Assembly (NCBI GenBank): GCA_937864265.1
Contig: CALMIR010000076.1
Coordinates: forward strand, 1-50,703
Reading direction: 5' to 3'
Source of the DNA: an uncultured Saprospirales bacterium
GTDB lineage: Bacteria; Bacteroidota; Bacteroidia; Chitinophagales; Saprospiraceae
DNA: 50,703 nucleotides
A program made the translations under genes and the position numbers. The stretch's first letter is position 1. Every line of letters begins with the position of its first letter. Below the pieces are notes generated by a model that had not been told where the DNA came from, did no database searches, and was given only the letters and a program-made list of their open reading frames with translations. Below, one piece after another: positions 23,173 through 31,684 of the stretch.

Positions 23173-24549
23173 TCAATCACTATTGTAGGGAATATTGTAT
23201 TTCTCCAGACGGCGGTACAGGGAGGATCGTGTAAGCCCCAATGACTTTGCCACTTGGGTAAGTTTTCCCCGATGAAATTCCATGGCTTTGTGAATCATTT
23301 GTACTTCAAGCTCTTCCAGTGTCATCGCCCCAACATTGGGTAATGACGAATGCTGCTTTGACACAACAGGCTGGTAATGCTGCATAAAGTCCTTCAGTTC
23401 CAACTTGTCAGATGGTGATACCAGGCAAGTCCTTTCAATCAGATTTTTCAATTCCCTCACATTTCCAGGTAGCGGCAAGGATTGTATCCAGGATAAAGCT
23501 TCTTGGCTTATGCTGAGCGACCGGCTGTACAATGCCCCTAGGTTTTTTAAAAAGAAATCAACCAATAGAGGGATATCTTCGGGGCGTTCCCGCAAACTTG
23601 GTAAATAGATAGTAATCAGATTGATGCGATAAAGCAGGTCTTCTCTAAAACTGCCGTCCGCTATCATTTCATCCAGGTTTCTATTGGTTGCTGCAACAAC
23701 TCTTACATCTATCGTCTTACTTTTGCTGCTTCCCAACACTTCATAAGTACGGTCTTGTAGAACGCGCAGTAACTTGACTTGGTTAGCAAGCTCTAGATCG
23801 CCTATCTCATCCAGGAATATAGTACCCTTATCCGCTAGTTCAAAGCGGCCTTTACGGTCGTAACGGGCATCTGTAAAAGCTCCTTTTACATGACCGAACA
23901 TTTCGGATTCAAAGAGGGAGGAAGATATACCGCCTAGATTTACTTTCACAAATGCCTGTTTTTTTCTTAGACTGTTTTGATGTATAGCTTCAGCTATCAG
24001 TTCTTTGCCAGTACCACTCTCCCCTTTAATCAACACACTGGCATCAGTAGAAGCTATCCTGCCGATCGTGTCTAAGATTTTCAAAAATGCAGGACTCTTT
24101 CCAATGATGTGTGTAAAATCATATCTGCTATCCAGCTTTTCCCGGTTATGAGATATGTCATATTGATGGTTGATATTAATGATGGTTTGGATGGTGTTCA
24201 ACAGGTGTCCATTATCCCAGGGTTTGCTGATGAAATCAGCGGCACCCATTTTCATCCCTTTTACAGCCAGTTCAATAGTAGCCCAACCAGTAATGAGAAT
24301 TACCGGTATCTCTGGTTCATCTTTTCTAATATAAGCCAGAAAATTCAACCCTTGTTCGCCTGATGTTTGAGGAGAAAAATTCATATCAAGCAGTATCAAC
24401 TGAGGCTTGCTTTCTGTTTGCAATAGCTGAACCGCAGCTTGCGGCGACTGGGCATATCGGGTTTGATACCCTTGTCGTTTCAACACAACAGATAGGGAAA
24501 CACAAATAGCTTCATCATCGTCAATAATCAGAATCTTTTTCTCGGTCAT
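23173..24549 (-). CDS. NtrC-family sigma-54-dependent response regulator
   Basis: The 458-residue protein has three modules: a receiver domain (about 1-120, IDDDEAICVSL, phospho-Asp in LILLDMNF, conserved Lys in FISKPW); an AAA+ sigma-54 activation domain (Walker A GESGTGKE, loop GAFTDA in place of the canonical GAFTGA, Walker B GTIFLDEIGDL); and a Fis-type helix-turn-helix (QVAKSLGLTRSSLYRRLEKY). It activates RpoN-dependent promoters from upstream sites. Two sigma-54-like promoters with a shared upstream motif, before the HlyD gene and before the tandem permeases, are its best candidate targets. It is the first gene of a pair with the NtrY-like kinase. Confidence 0.93.
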   Translation of the reverse strand: MTEKKILIIDDDEAICVSLSVVLKRQGYQTRYAQSPQAAVQLLQTESKPQLILLDMNFSPQTSGEQGLNFLAYIRKDEPEIPVILITGWATIELAVKGMKMGAADFISKPWDNGHLLNTIQTIININHQYDISHNREKLDSRYDFTHIIGKSPAFLKILDTIGRIASTDASVLIKGESGTGKELIAEAIHQNSLRKKQAFVKVNLGGISSSLFESEMFGHVKGAFTDARYDRKGRFELADKGTIFLDEIGDLELANQVKLLRVLQDRTYEVLGSSKSKTIDVRVVAATNRNLDEMIADGSFREDLLYRINLITIYLPSLRERPEDIPLLVDFFLKNLGALYSRSLSISQEALSWIQSLPLPGNVRELKNLIERTCLVSPSDKLELKDFMQHYQPVVSKQHSSLPNVGAMTLEELEVQMIHKAMEFHRGKLTQVAKSLGLTRSSLYRRLEKYNIPYNSD

Positions 24550-24640
24550 GTACTCAATTAATCACACACTTAATACGAAATCACATCTGTATGGCATCAC
24601 ATCTGCTTTGTCAAGTAAAGCAGGAAGATATATCCAATTT

Positions 24641-24672
24641 CAAAGTTAATACAAGGCTTTTTAGCATGCAAG
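24641..24672 (-). promoter_or_regulatory. Candidate housekeeping promoter of the regulator pair
   Basis: On the minus strand the -7 element TAACTTTG (24641-24648) fits TAnnTTTG, and a TTG-containing -33 element (24669-24672) lies 20 bp further upstream. It would give a leader of about 85 nt before the response-regulator start. Confidence 0.4.
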
Positions 24673-24741
24673 CAAAAGGCACAAATGAAAATGCAGCCTG
24701 ACAATTAAACCTACGAGTGTTTTCTTTCCGATCTATTTATC

Positions 24742-25602
24742 TTACAGGCTGTTTTCCATTAAGTAAGAAACAATTTCTGGTGTCTGTTGAAAACGCTCGG
24801 CAGGTTTCTTTGCCAGACATTTTTGAATAATAAAAGCGTAAGGGGGATCAATAAATTCGGGTACAGCAATAGCTGTATCGTCGAGAATTTTAGCTTGTAT
24901 CTGTTTTTCAGGTTGTCCCATCGTGACTGAACCGAAGGGATTTAAACCCGTAAACATCCGATAGAGGATAACTCCAAAACCCCAAATATCGGTGTAAGGT
25001 CCAATTTTACCTTGATGGTTGCCCAACTGCTCTGGCGACATGTAATCGGAAGTGCCAATAATGGCAGAAGTGCCTGTTTGATCGGGTACAAACCGTTTAC
25101 TGATTTCAAAGTCAATAATTTTTGGGGTTATATCGCCCTGATCGTATTTAATCAAAATGTTTTGCGGCTTCATATCCCGATGCACGATACCGTTCTGATG
25201 CAAGTAATCCAAGCCATTTAAAACACCAATGAGCAAGGTATTAATCTGTTTTAGAGAAGGCTTGGTGGCCATGAAATCATCCAGATGAAAGCCATTTTCA
25301 ACAAATTCCATAATGCCGTAGTCAAATTTCCCCAAGCTAGTTCTCACTCTGAATACATCGTAACATTCTATGATATTGGGGTGTTTGAGTTTCTTTGCCA
25401 ATTTAAACTCAGATAATACAGAATATTTATTTGTCCACTTTCTGACCTCACATCTTTTAATGGCAATTCTTTGTCCGGTAAGGGCATTTGTCCCTATAAA
25501 AATCGCAGAACGCCACCCATGCCGAAAAACTTGATTCGGGTCGTGTGGGTAGCAATTCATGAATTGTTTGTATGAAATAGTTTTTCCGTTCAGTTGGATC
25601 AT
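24742..25602 (-). CDS. Cytoplasmic Ser/Thr protein kinase coupled to an ABC permease
   Basis: The 286-residue protein is a stand-alone eukaryotic-type kinase. It shows VAIK-like IAIKR, the catalytic loop HRDMKPQNIL with intact His-Arg-Asp and Lys, and GTSDYMSPEQ in the activation segment. The metal-binding DFG is altered to DFE (KIIDFEISKR), and the glycine loop is degenerate (HGWRSAIFIG). Activity is therefore plausible but not certain. No membrane or sensor segment is present. Its ATG overlaps the TGA of the upstream FtsX-like permease (ATGA), so translation is coupled and the kinase is the last gene of the HlyD/TolC/ABC operon. A role in phosphorylating the transporter, the NtrC/NtrY system or cargo proteins is inference. 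Confidence 0.85.
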   Translation of the reverse strand: MIQLNGKTISYKQFMNCYPHDPNQVFRHGWRSAIFIGTNALTGQRIAIKRCEVRKWTNKYSVLSEFKLAKKLKHPNIIECYDVFRVRTSLGKFDYGIMEFVENGFHLDDFMATKPSLKQINTLLIGVLNGLDYLHQNGIVHRDMKPQNILIKYDQGDITPKIIDFEISKRFVPDQTGTSAIIGTSDYMSPEQLGNHQGKIGPYTDIWGFGVILYRMFTGLNPFGSVTMGQPEKQIQAKILDDTAIAVPEFIDPPYAFIIQKCLAKKPAERFQQTPEIVSYLMENSL

Positions 25603-26759
25603 AAGTCATGTAGTGCATTTACAGGCAGTAAATGGGAAGCCCTCCAACTTGGAATCAGGGCGCATATTACCACCAAAACATAAATGGAAAATATAGCCCA
25701 TAATATAGCCGTAACGTAGATGCCTGGCTGAACATCAAAAATGCCTAAGATAGGGAATTGAATGGCAAAAAATAGGCCAATCAGGATTCCTATGCTGGCT
25801 AAGGCAAGCATCTCAAAAATAAATTGACGGAAAATATCGCTTTTGCGAGCGCCAAACGCCCGACGTATCCCTATTTCTTCTTTTCGTCTGCTGATGTTCT
25901 GAAAAAGCACGCCAAATATCCCTAAGACCACATTAAAAAGCAGAAAACAACAGACTATCGCAAGGATCAATACAGGTAGCCAGACTTTCCGATTCTCATC
26001 GGATTGCATATCACTCAAGTATTTCAATTCCACAAACCAATTGGATCCAATAGCACTGATACCCTTGACCAATTGATCTTCAAAACCAGGTTGAGCAGAT
26101 TTGTTTAATTTGATAATCAAGCAGTTTTTTTCTATGGCCAAATCGACAGGTCGAATCAGACAATATTCTGAAAAATGATAGTCGTTCCTAAGTTTAAAAG
26201 ATTCGAATACACCAATAACTTCTCCCTGCTCCGGTGATTCACCCCTTCCAAGCATGATCCTTTTGCCCAAAGGGTCGTGTTGCCCAAAAAGGGATTGACT
26301 AAGTTGTTCATTGATGAGAACGGGGATATTGCGGATGGTGTCTTGCGAGCTTATTGCTCTGCCTTTTAGTATTTTAATGCCCAAAACAGAAGGCCATTCA
26401 AAGCCTGCCTTTATTTCTTCCGCAAGCAGGTAATTATCTTGATACCCCACATCATTATTAGAAATAGAGCCTCCGTAGGGGATATTCATAGATGTAAAGG
26501 CAAAATAGGCTACCTCATTATAGCTTTTGAGTTGCCTGGCGATTTGCTCCGTATTGGGCAAGCTATCGGCGTTGTAATTGAGGTACAAAACCAGCACGCC
26601 ATCGGTATCGACCGACTTGGCCTTGCTGAAGATATTCAAGTAATAAAGGCTCAGACTCCAGAGGGCAAACAAGATGAGAAAAGAAATGAATATTTCGAGC
26701 ATGGTCAAAAGGTTGCTTTGCTTCCTTTTCCAAATCATTTTAAAAATTTGTCGCAGCAT
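25599..26759 (-). CDS. FtsX/MacB-like ABC transporter permease (second of pair)
   Basis: The 386-residue permease has an N-terminal transmembrane helix (about 16-36), a large periplasmic MacB-type core domain (about 45-270), and three C-terminal helices with the EIGIRRAFGARKSDIFRQF coupling segment facing the ATPase. It pairs with the permease encoded immediately upstream (27-bp gap) and with the LolD/MacB-type ATPase. Heterodimeric half-permeases of this kind act as mechanotransmitters in tripartite efflux or lipoprotein-handling machines together with HlyD and TolC. Its stop overlaps the kinase start. Confidence 0.87.
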   Translation of the reverse strand: MLRQIFKMIWKRKQSNLLTMLEIFISFLILFALWSLSLYYLNIFSKAKSVDTDGVLVLYLNYNADSLPNTEQIARQLKSYNEVAYFAFTSMNIPYGGSISNNDVGYQDNYLLAEEIKAGFEWPSVLGIKILKGRAISSQDTIRNIPVLINEQLSQSLFGQHDPLGKRIMLGRGESPEQGEVIGVFESFKLRNDYHFSEYCLIRPVDLAIEKNCLIIKLNKSAQPGFEDQLVKGISAIGSNWFVELKYLSDMQSDENRKVWLPVLILAIVCCFLLFNVVLGIFGVLFQNISRRKEEIGIRRAFGARKSDIFRQFIFEMLALASIGILIGLFFAIQFPILGIFDVQPGIYVTAILWAIFSIYVLVVICALIPSWRASHLLPVNALHDL

Positions 26760-26786
26760 AGCTTTAGTGGTTTAAATCCGCTTTTC

Positions 26787-28028
26787 TTAATTGATTCCAG
26801 AAAGCGTATGAGTTACTTTGAGTTTTGACATACGCCATGCAGGATAAACACCAGACAGCATTCCAAAAAACAAACTGACCAATACCGCGATTCCAAATAC
26901 ATTCCAATTTAAAGTCAATTGGTTCAAACCATAAATTTGATTCCAATTGATTATTGTCAGTATCAAATACGCCAGCAATAGCGCTACGCCCCCGCCCATA
27001 AGGGTGATAAGGGTGTTTTCGACTAAAAACTGATAAACCAAGTGTTTGGAAGAGGCTCCAAATGCACGTCTTATGCCTATCTCACTGACTCTTTCCATCA
27101 TGCGATTAATGTTGATATTAATCAAGTTAATGGCAGGTAACACCATAAACATAATAGCAAAAATACCGATCAATAAAAAGAAGGTGGTCTTCCCTGAAGT
27201 GGCCTGATCTCCTAACATATTTCTGGAAAAAACTTCAAGTATGGAATCTGCGAAAGCGATGTAGGTCATACGACCACTTACTGCACCAGGTAGTTCTTGC
27301 AGCATGCCTTCAAATTCGACCTGAATAAGTTGTTTATCACCAGGCACATGAGCCAACAAAATGGCATTAAAATTGCCCATTACTTCTGAAGGATCCGCAA
27401 GGTCATCAAACATGTTGTGGGGCAGATAAACAGACGCAGAAGATACGACCCGTGTTGAAGGGCTGTCCTCAACGACTCCAATGATTGTAGCTGTTTTGTT
27501 ACCCATCACAAAGGTTTGTCCAATAGCAGAAGCCTCATTACCATAATAAATCTTTTGAAATGATTCGCTGACCACTACTCCAAAAGCATTGCCTTTGATG
27601 TCATTCCAGGTATATGGATGACCTGCCAAAAATTTGAAATCCATAATATCCCAAAAATCAGGATCCGTATATTTGTATGAAAACTTCAGGCGCTTTTCCT
27701 GCTGATAGCTAGAAAACCAAAAGGTATTAGATGCCAACGCTACCTTCTCTGGGGCTTTCATCTTACGGATATATTTTTCAAAAAAGGGTATGCTTAACGC
27801 CCCTTTTCGAGAAAACCCTGTTTCACTGTCCCTTTCTTCAATAGAGAACACATACAGCGTTCTTGATCGCTTCAATTCGGGATACCTGGCACCAAAAAGG
27901 TGATCGAGAAAAGAGGTGAGCAGAATAAGTACCAGTAGGGTAAAACAGATGCCGAACATTGAAATGAAAGTATGGAAAGGATTGCGTTTCATAACTGCAA
28001 GCGTCACCAAAAGATAATTGCGAAGCAT
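26787..28028 (-). CDS. FtsX/MacB-like ABC transporter permease (first of pair)
   Basis: The 413-residue permease starts MLRNYLLVTLAVMKRNPFHTF, with one N-terminal helix (about 18-40), a periplasmic MacB-PCD-like domain, and a C-terminal three-helix FtsX domain containing the cytoplasmic coupling helix segment VSEIGIRRAFGASSKHLVYQF. It follows the ATPase gene by 18 bp and precedes its partner permease by 27 bp. The complex with the ATPase would span the inner membrane and engage the adaptor/TolC pair encoded upstream in the same operon. The substrate is unknown. Confidence 0.87.
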   Translation of the reverse strand: MLRNYLLVTLAVMKRNPFHTFISMFGICFTLLVLILLTSFLDHLFGARYPELKRSRTLYVFSIEERDSETGFSRKGALSIPFFEKYIRKMKAPEKVALASNTFWFSSYQQEKRLKFSYKYTDPDFWDIMDFKFLAGHPYTWNDIKGNAFGVVVSESFQKIYYGNEASAIGQTFVMGNKTATIIGVVEDSPSTRVVSSASVYLPHNMFDDLADPSEVMGNFNAILLAHVPGDKQLIQVEFEGMLQELPGAVSGRMTYIAFADSILEVFSRNMLGDQATSGKTTFFLLIGIFAIMFMVLPAINLINININRMMERVSEIGIRRAFGASSKHLVYQFLVENTLITLMGGGVALLLAYLILTIINWNQIYGLNQLTLNWNVFGIAVLVSLFFGMLSGVYPAWRMSKLKVTHTLSGIN

Positions 28029-28046
28029 AGCCTAAAATTTTATGAG

Positions 28047-28715
28047 TTAGGATACTTGAACTCCATCGAATAAATGTAGCAGGCGATCCGTACGTCTGCC
28101 CAACTCGTTGTCATGGGTGACCATAACAATAGTCGTTTTGTCTTGCTCATTCAATTTTTGGAGGATGTCCATGATCTCGTTGCCCCTAGCAGAATCCAAG
28201 TTGCCAGTAGGTTCGTCGGCCAGAATGATAGTGGGTTTACCTACAATAGCTCTTGCAATAGCAACCCGTTGTCTTTGGCCGCCAGATAACTGATTAGGAT
28301 AGTGTTTTATTCGGTTGGACAATCCTACTTTCGCAAGTGCGTCTTTAGCCAGTTCTCGCCTTGCTTGAAAAGAAACCTTTGACCGATACAACAACGGCAG
28401 CTCCACATTGTCTATAACTGATAAGTCGTTTATCAGATGATAACTTTGAAAAACAAAGCCTATCTTTTCATTTCTCAACCGTGCCATTTTACTATCTCTC
28501 ATACCTTTTATCAGTTGATTGTCAATGAATACTTCGCCATTAGAGGGTTCGTCCAAAAGCCCCATGATATTCAACAGTGTACTTTTACCGCAACCGGAAG
28601 GCCCCATAATGCTAACAAATTCGCCCGACTGAACATCCAGGTTAATGTTGTCCAATGCGACGGTTTCAATAGTTTCTGTTCTGTAAACCTTTTGAACATT
28701 TTGCAAGCGAATCAT
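28047..28715 (-). CDS. MacB/LolD-type ABC transporter ATP-binding protein
   Basis: The 222-residue ATPase has Walker A GPSGCGKST (about 39-47), the Q-loop, signature LSGGQRQRVAIARA and Walker B IILADEPTGNLDS, all intact. The size and the ETVALDNINLDVQSGEF opening are characteristic of the LolD/MacB/FtsE group that energises FtsX-like permeases. It lies 14 bp after the TolC-like gene and 18 bp before the first permease, within a six-gene operon. Confidence 0.92.
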   Translation of the reverse strand: MIRLQNVQKVYRTETIETVALDNINLDVQSGEFVSIMGPSGCGKSTLLNIMGLLDEPSNGEVFIDNQLIKGMRDSKMARLRNEKIGFVFQSYHLINDLSVIDNVELPLLYRSKVSFQARRELAKDALAKVGLSNRIKHYPNQLSGGQRQRVAIARAIVGKPTIILADEPTGNLDSARGNEIMDILQKLNEQDKTTIVMVTHDNELGRRTDRLLHLFDGVQVS

Positions 28716-28729
28716 ATAAGTTTTGTTTT

Positions 28730-30289
28730 TTAATGAATTTTTTCTCGTTTCTCAGGATCATACAAAGTCAGGTATCGCAGGTTGTAATAGGCCATCCAAT
28801 AATCTCTAAGGTCAGTGATCAAATCACGCCTGGCCTGATCCTTCTCGTTGGAAGCGATGCTCAAGTCAGTTACACTGAGGTTGCCCAAGATATACCTATC
28901 TTTTGCCACTTGGTATTTTTCCAAAGCAATGGTATCTGCTTCCTTCGACAATTCGAGTTGTTCCTTCAAAAGTTCGAATAGGCTAAATTGGGTAAAAACT
29001 TGCTGCTCGAAGTTTTGGCGATCCTGTTCAATAGCAAAGATCAAGAGCTTTCTATTGGCTGCAGCCGTTTGCATCCGTGCATCTGATCGCCCCCAATCCA
29101 AAATGGGCACACTAAACTGTAGATTAATACTCTGATAGTTCTGAGGGCTCTGGGTAACAGCTTCTAAATTGGCAGCGCTGTTGGAAAACCCCAGATAAGC
29201 CTTGGCGGTTGCGCTGAAGCCCTGATTGGCCTTGGCCAACTGAAGTTCCTGCTCGGCTTCTAGTAAGCGCCTTTCAAAAGCAATCGAGTCGGAGCGGTTG
29301 CCGTATGCCTGCCTCAGTAAAAATTGAATGTCCAAATCGGGAAAACGCTGCGGGTATGGAATGTCCAATTGGAACTCCGAATAGGTCTGTATGCCGATGT
29401 AGCTTTTCAAATGAAGCGCGGCAGTTTCAGCAGCCTGCCTAGCCATCCCTAAGGCTTTTTGTGCCTTTAGCAGTTCGAGTTTTAGTTGTAATAATTCATT
29501 TCGGCTTATTTTTCCCACTTCTAACTTTTCCTCAGCTATGGTCAAAATGTGTTGCGTGGCTTCTAGGTTGGACTGCGCCATTTGCTGATTTTCTAGGGAC
29601 AAAAGAAGGTCAAAGTAAAACCCGCATGCTTTAAGTGCAATTTGCTCCAATTGTTCTAAGTATTCTCTGTTACTCTCCTCATATTTGAGTGGTTCAATTT
29701 TTTTATCCCATTTCAGTTGGTTAAAACCAAATAGCGGCTGCTCAATTCCCAGTGCAAACAGGGTGCTATTGTATAAAGAATAGTTTCGGTCAAAATCGTC
29801 GAATCGTTGCAAACGAGAAGTCATAAATAGGGTGCCGCCTGTTGCCGACAGGTTTTGCTCCAACGCCAGCCCCAAGGAGGAATTATTATTTTGCACCTGT
29901 TGAAAAAGTACCGCCCCATCGGGCTGAATGACTTCTTGGAAGAACCGATTGTACCCCGGTAATATGCCATCCAAAACTAGTTGTGGCTTGTAATTTGAGA
30001 GATGCACTTTATATTGCCAATAGCTGTTCTCTTTGGTGGTAGATGCTTGTTTGGCTTCAATGGACTGGCTCTTTGCCAAACCTATGACCTCTTCCAGATT
30101 TAAGGTGGATTTGGCCTGCCCGAAAAGAGGTTGAATGCTGGCTGCTGATGCCAGAACAATAACAATGCCCAAATGCCAGTTTATAAAAAACCTGCCGAGA
30201 GTTTGTGCCCTGCTCAAAGCATTGTTTATACCGATCAATTGCTTCAAAAGAAGTGCCAGAATTATCATATCAAATCGCATCGTTTTCAT
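28730..30289 (-). CDS. TolC-family outer-membrane efflux protein
   Basis: The 519-residue protein has an extended hydrophobic N-terminus (export signal near 40-58, LGIVIVLASAASIQPLFGQA), then the repeated outer-membrane efflux protein (OEP) halves with long helices: LNLEEVIGLAKSQSIEAKQ, EQIALKACGFYFDLLLS, a GKISRNELLQLKLELLKAQ segment, and the second half ending GNLSVTDLSIASNEKDQARRD. It forms the outer-membrane channel for the HlyD/ABC system. Its ATG overlaps the TGA of the HlyD gene (ATGA), so the two are translationally coupled. Confidence 0.9.
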   Translation of the reverse strand: MKTMRFDMIILALLLKQLIGINNALSRAQTLGRFFINWHLGIVIVLASAASIQPLFGQAKSTLNLEEVIGLAKSQSIEAKQASTTKENSYWQYKVHLSNYKPQLVLDGILPGYNRFFQEVIQPDGAVLFQQVQNNNSSLGLALEQNLSATGGTLFMTSRLQRFDDFDRNYSLYNSTLFALGIEQPLFGFNQLKWDKKIEPLKYEESNREYLEQLEQIALKACGFYFDLLLSLENQQMAQSNLEATQHILTIAEEKLEVGKISRNELLQLKLELLKAQKALGMARQAAETAALHLKSYIGIQTYSEFQLDIPYPQRFPDLDIQFLLRQAYGNRSDSIAFERRLLEAEQELQLAKANQGFSATAKAYLGFSNSAANLEAVTQSPQNYQSINLQFSVPILDWGRSDARMQTAAANRKLLIFAIEQDRQNFEQQVFTQFSLFELLKEQLELSKEADTIALEKYQVAKDRYILGNLSVTDLSIASNEKDQARRDLITDLRDYWMAYYNLRYLTLYDPEKREKIH

Positions 30290-31542
30290 GGCAATCCCTG
30301 AATTTTAATGGATGGGGTATTTTTAAATTTGCTCATATCAGAAACAATAACCCGATCGCCTTCCTTTAAACCTTGTGTAATTTCAACCAATTGAGCGTTT
30401 TTGAAACCCGTATTTATCTGTTGCCGTTTTGCTGTGCCATCTCCTTGCAACACGAAAACTTCTTCGATTTTTGCGCCAGCAAAAGCGGCTCCATTCCTCA
30501 CGCACAACACCTTGTTTTGGGAAGCCGTTATCAATTCAATTTCTACTTTTTGCTTGGGACGAAGCAGGGAATGATTCGGTTCTTCTAGGATCAACTCAAA
30601 TTCAACAACATTGTTATTTATTGCAGGATTGAGTTGTGTCAACGAGCCTGATAACTTCTCTCCTCCAACAGTGACTAATGCAGGCATTCCTACTTGTATC
30701 TGATCCAGATAATTATCGGAGATACTCCCTTTTATCTTATAGCTACCTAAGTCGGCCAACCTGACCAAAATATCGCCTTCGCTTACTTTTAGTCCAAGAT
30801 TTTTATTCACATAAGTCAACACGCCAGCGCGGCTGGCTGTAATGCTGGCTTGCTGTAGTTTGCCTTCTAGTTCTTCCAAATCTTTTTCCTGAATTGAAGC
30901 ATCAATGATAGATTCCTGGATGCTGGCTTTGATGATGGATTGTCTGCTTTTGAGGTCATTTTCCAATTGCTGTTTTTCCAGCTTGGCGATATGTAAATCA
31001 TTTTCAATTTTCTCTACGCTTTCTTTGGTTCCACCGCCTGCTTTCAACAGACGTTGCGCATATTCTCTATCTGCTTTTAAAGCATTGATTCTAAATGCTT
31101 TGATCGAATCTGTAATGACCAAGTCAAAATAACTTTTATCAAGTTCCAATTTGAGTTTGGCAATATTAGTTTGTTTTAACTCAAGTTGTTTTTTTAGTTT
31201 TTCGAATTCAATTTGCAAAAATTGCTTATCGAGTTCCATAATGGGGTCGCCCGGTTGAACAGCTGCTCCTTCGGTGAGAAAGACGATTTTTATAGCCGCT
31301 GAAATTGGACTGGCAATGATTTGCTCGAACAATGGCTGTACCTCACCAGACGCGGAAAGTGTATTTTCAACTACCCCCATCCTTACCGTATCAATTTCTA
31401 TCTCTGCGGCATAAACTTTCGGTTTAAGCATTTGACCGGTTGCGTAGGCAATTCCGAATAAAACCGCCAAAAGAAAAGTGGCGATCAGGATACTTCTCCC
31501 TTTTCTTTTTCGAACAATATTTAAAGGAATTTCTCTATCCAT
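30286..31542 (-). CDS. HlyD/RND-type membrane fusion (adaptor) protein
   Basis: The 418-residue adaptor has one N-terminal membrane helix (about 14-32), a barrel-sandwich half-motif (VENTLSASGEVQPLFEQIIASPISA), a long helical hairpin (about 115-215, rich in E, K, L and Q), the closing lipoyl half (ITASRAGVLTYVNKNLGLKVSEGDILVRL), and beta-barrel and membrane-proximal domains. It bridges the inner-membrane ABC permeases and TolC. It is the first gene of the operon and is preceded by a sigma-54-like promoter and a duplicated CCGATTTYGGAC motif, suggesting control by the NtrC-like regulator encoded beyond the operon's end. Confidence 0.92.
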   Translation of the reverse strand: MDREIPLNIVRKRKGRSILIATFLLAVLFGIAYATGQMLKPKVYAAEIEIDTVRMGVVENTLSASGEVQPLFEQIIASPISAAIKIVFLTEGAAVQPGDPIMELDKQFLQIEFEKLKKQLELKQTNIAKLKLELDKSYFDLVITDSIKAFRINALKADREYAQRLLKAGGGTKESVEKIENDLHIAKLEKQQLENDLKSRQSIIKASIQESIIDASIQEKDLEELEGKLQQASITASRAGVLTYVNKNLGLKVSEGDILVRLADLGSYKIKGSISDNYLDQIQVGMPALVTVGGEKLSGSLTQLNPAINNNVVEFELILEEPNHSLLRPKQKVEIELITASQNKVLCVRNGAAFAGAKIEEVFVLQGDGTAKRQQINTGFKNAQLVEITQGLKEGDRVIVSDMSKFKNTPSIKIQGLP

Positions 31543-31574
31543 AGTTGAATGATCTTGAAATACACCATCTATAT

Positions 31575-31590
31575 TCCAATTAGTGTGCCA
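31575..31590 (-). promoter_or_regulatory. Sigma-54-like promoter of the HlyD operon
   Basis: On the minus strand TGGCAC-ACTAA-TTGGA fits the -24/-12 consensus TGGCAC-N5-TTGCA except for one base in the -12 element. It predicts transcription starting about 20 nt before the HlyD start codon. Confidence 0.65.
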
Positions 31591-31644
31591 GAAACAAAGA
31601 CCTAATAATCAGCTATTTAACATTTTTCCGTCGCGATAAAACGC

Positions 31645-31675
31645 CCGATTTCGGACATGCTATCCGATTTTGGAC
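31645..31675 (-). promoter_or_regulatory. Candidate NtrC-type upstream activator sites
   Basis: Two direct copies, CCGATTTCGGAC (31645-31656) and CCGATTTTGGAC (31664-31675), start 19 bp apart, about 55 bp upstream of the -24 element. A closely related composite (44421-44452) lies 55-56 bp upstream of the other sigma-54-like promoter in the window, in reverse orientation relative to its promoter. Confidence 0.6.
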
Positions 31676-31684
31676 GTTTTACCT

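Noticed and set aside
24592-24607. TGGCAT-N5-CTGC sigma-54-like sequence on the plus strand
   Set aside because: It points away from the regulator gene into the 3' end of the kinase gene, with no upstream motif copy. Probably chance.
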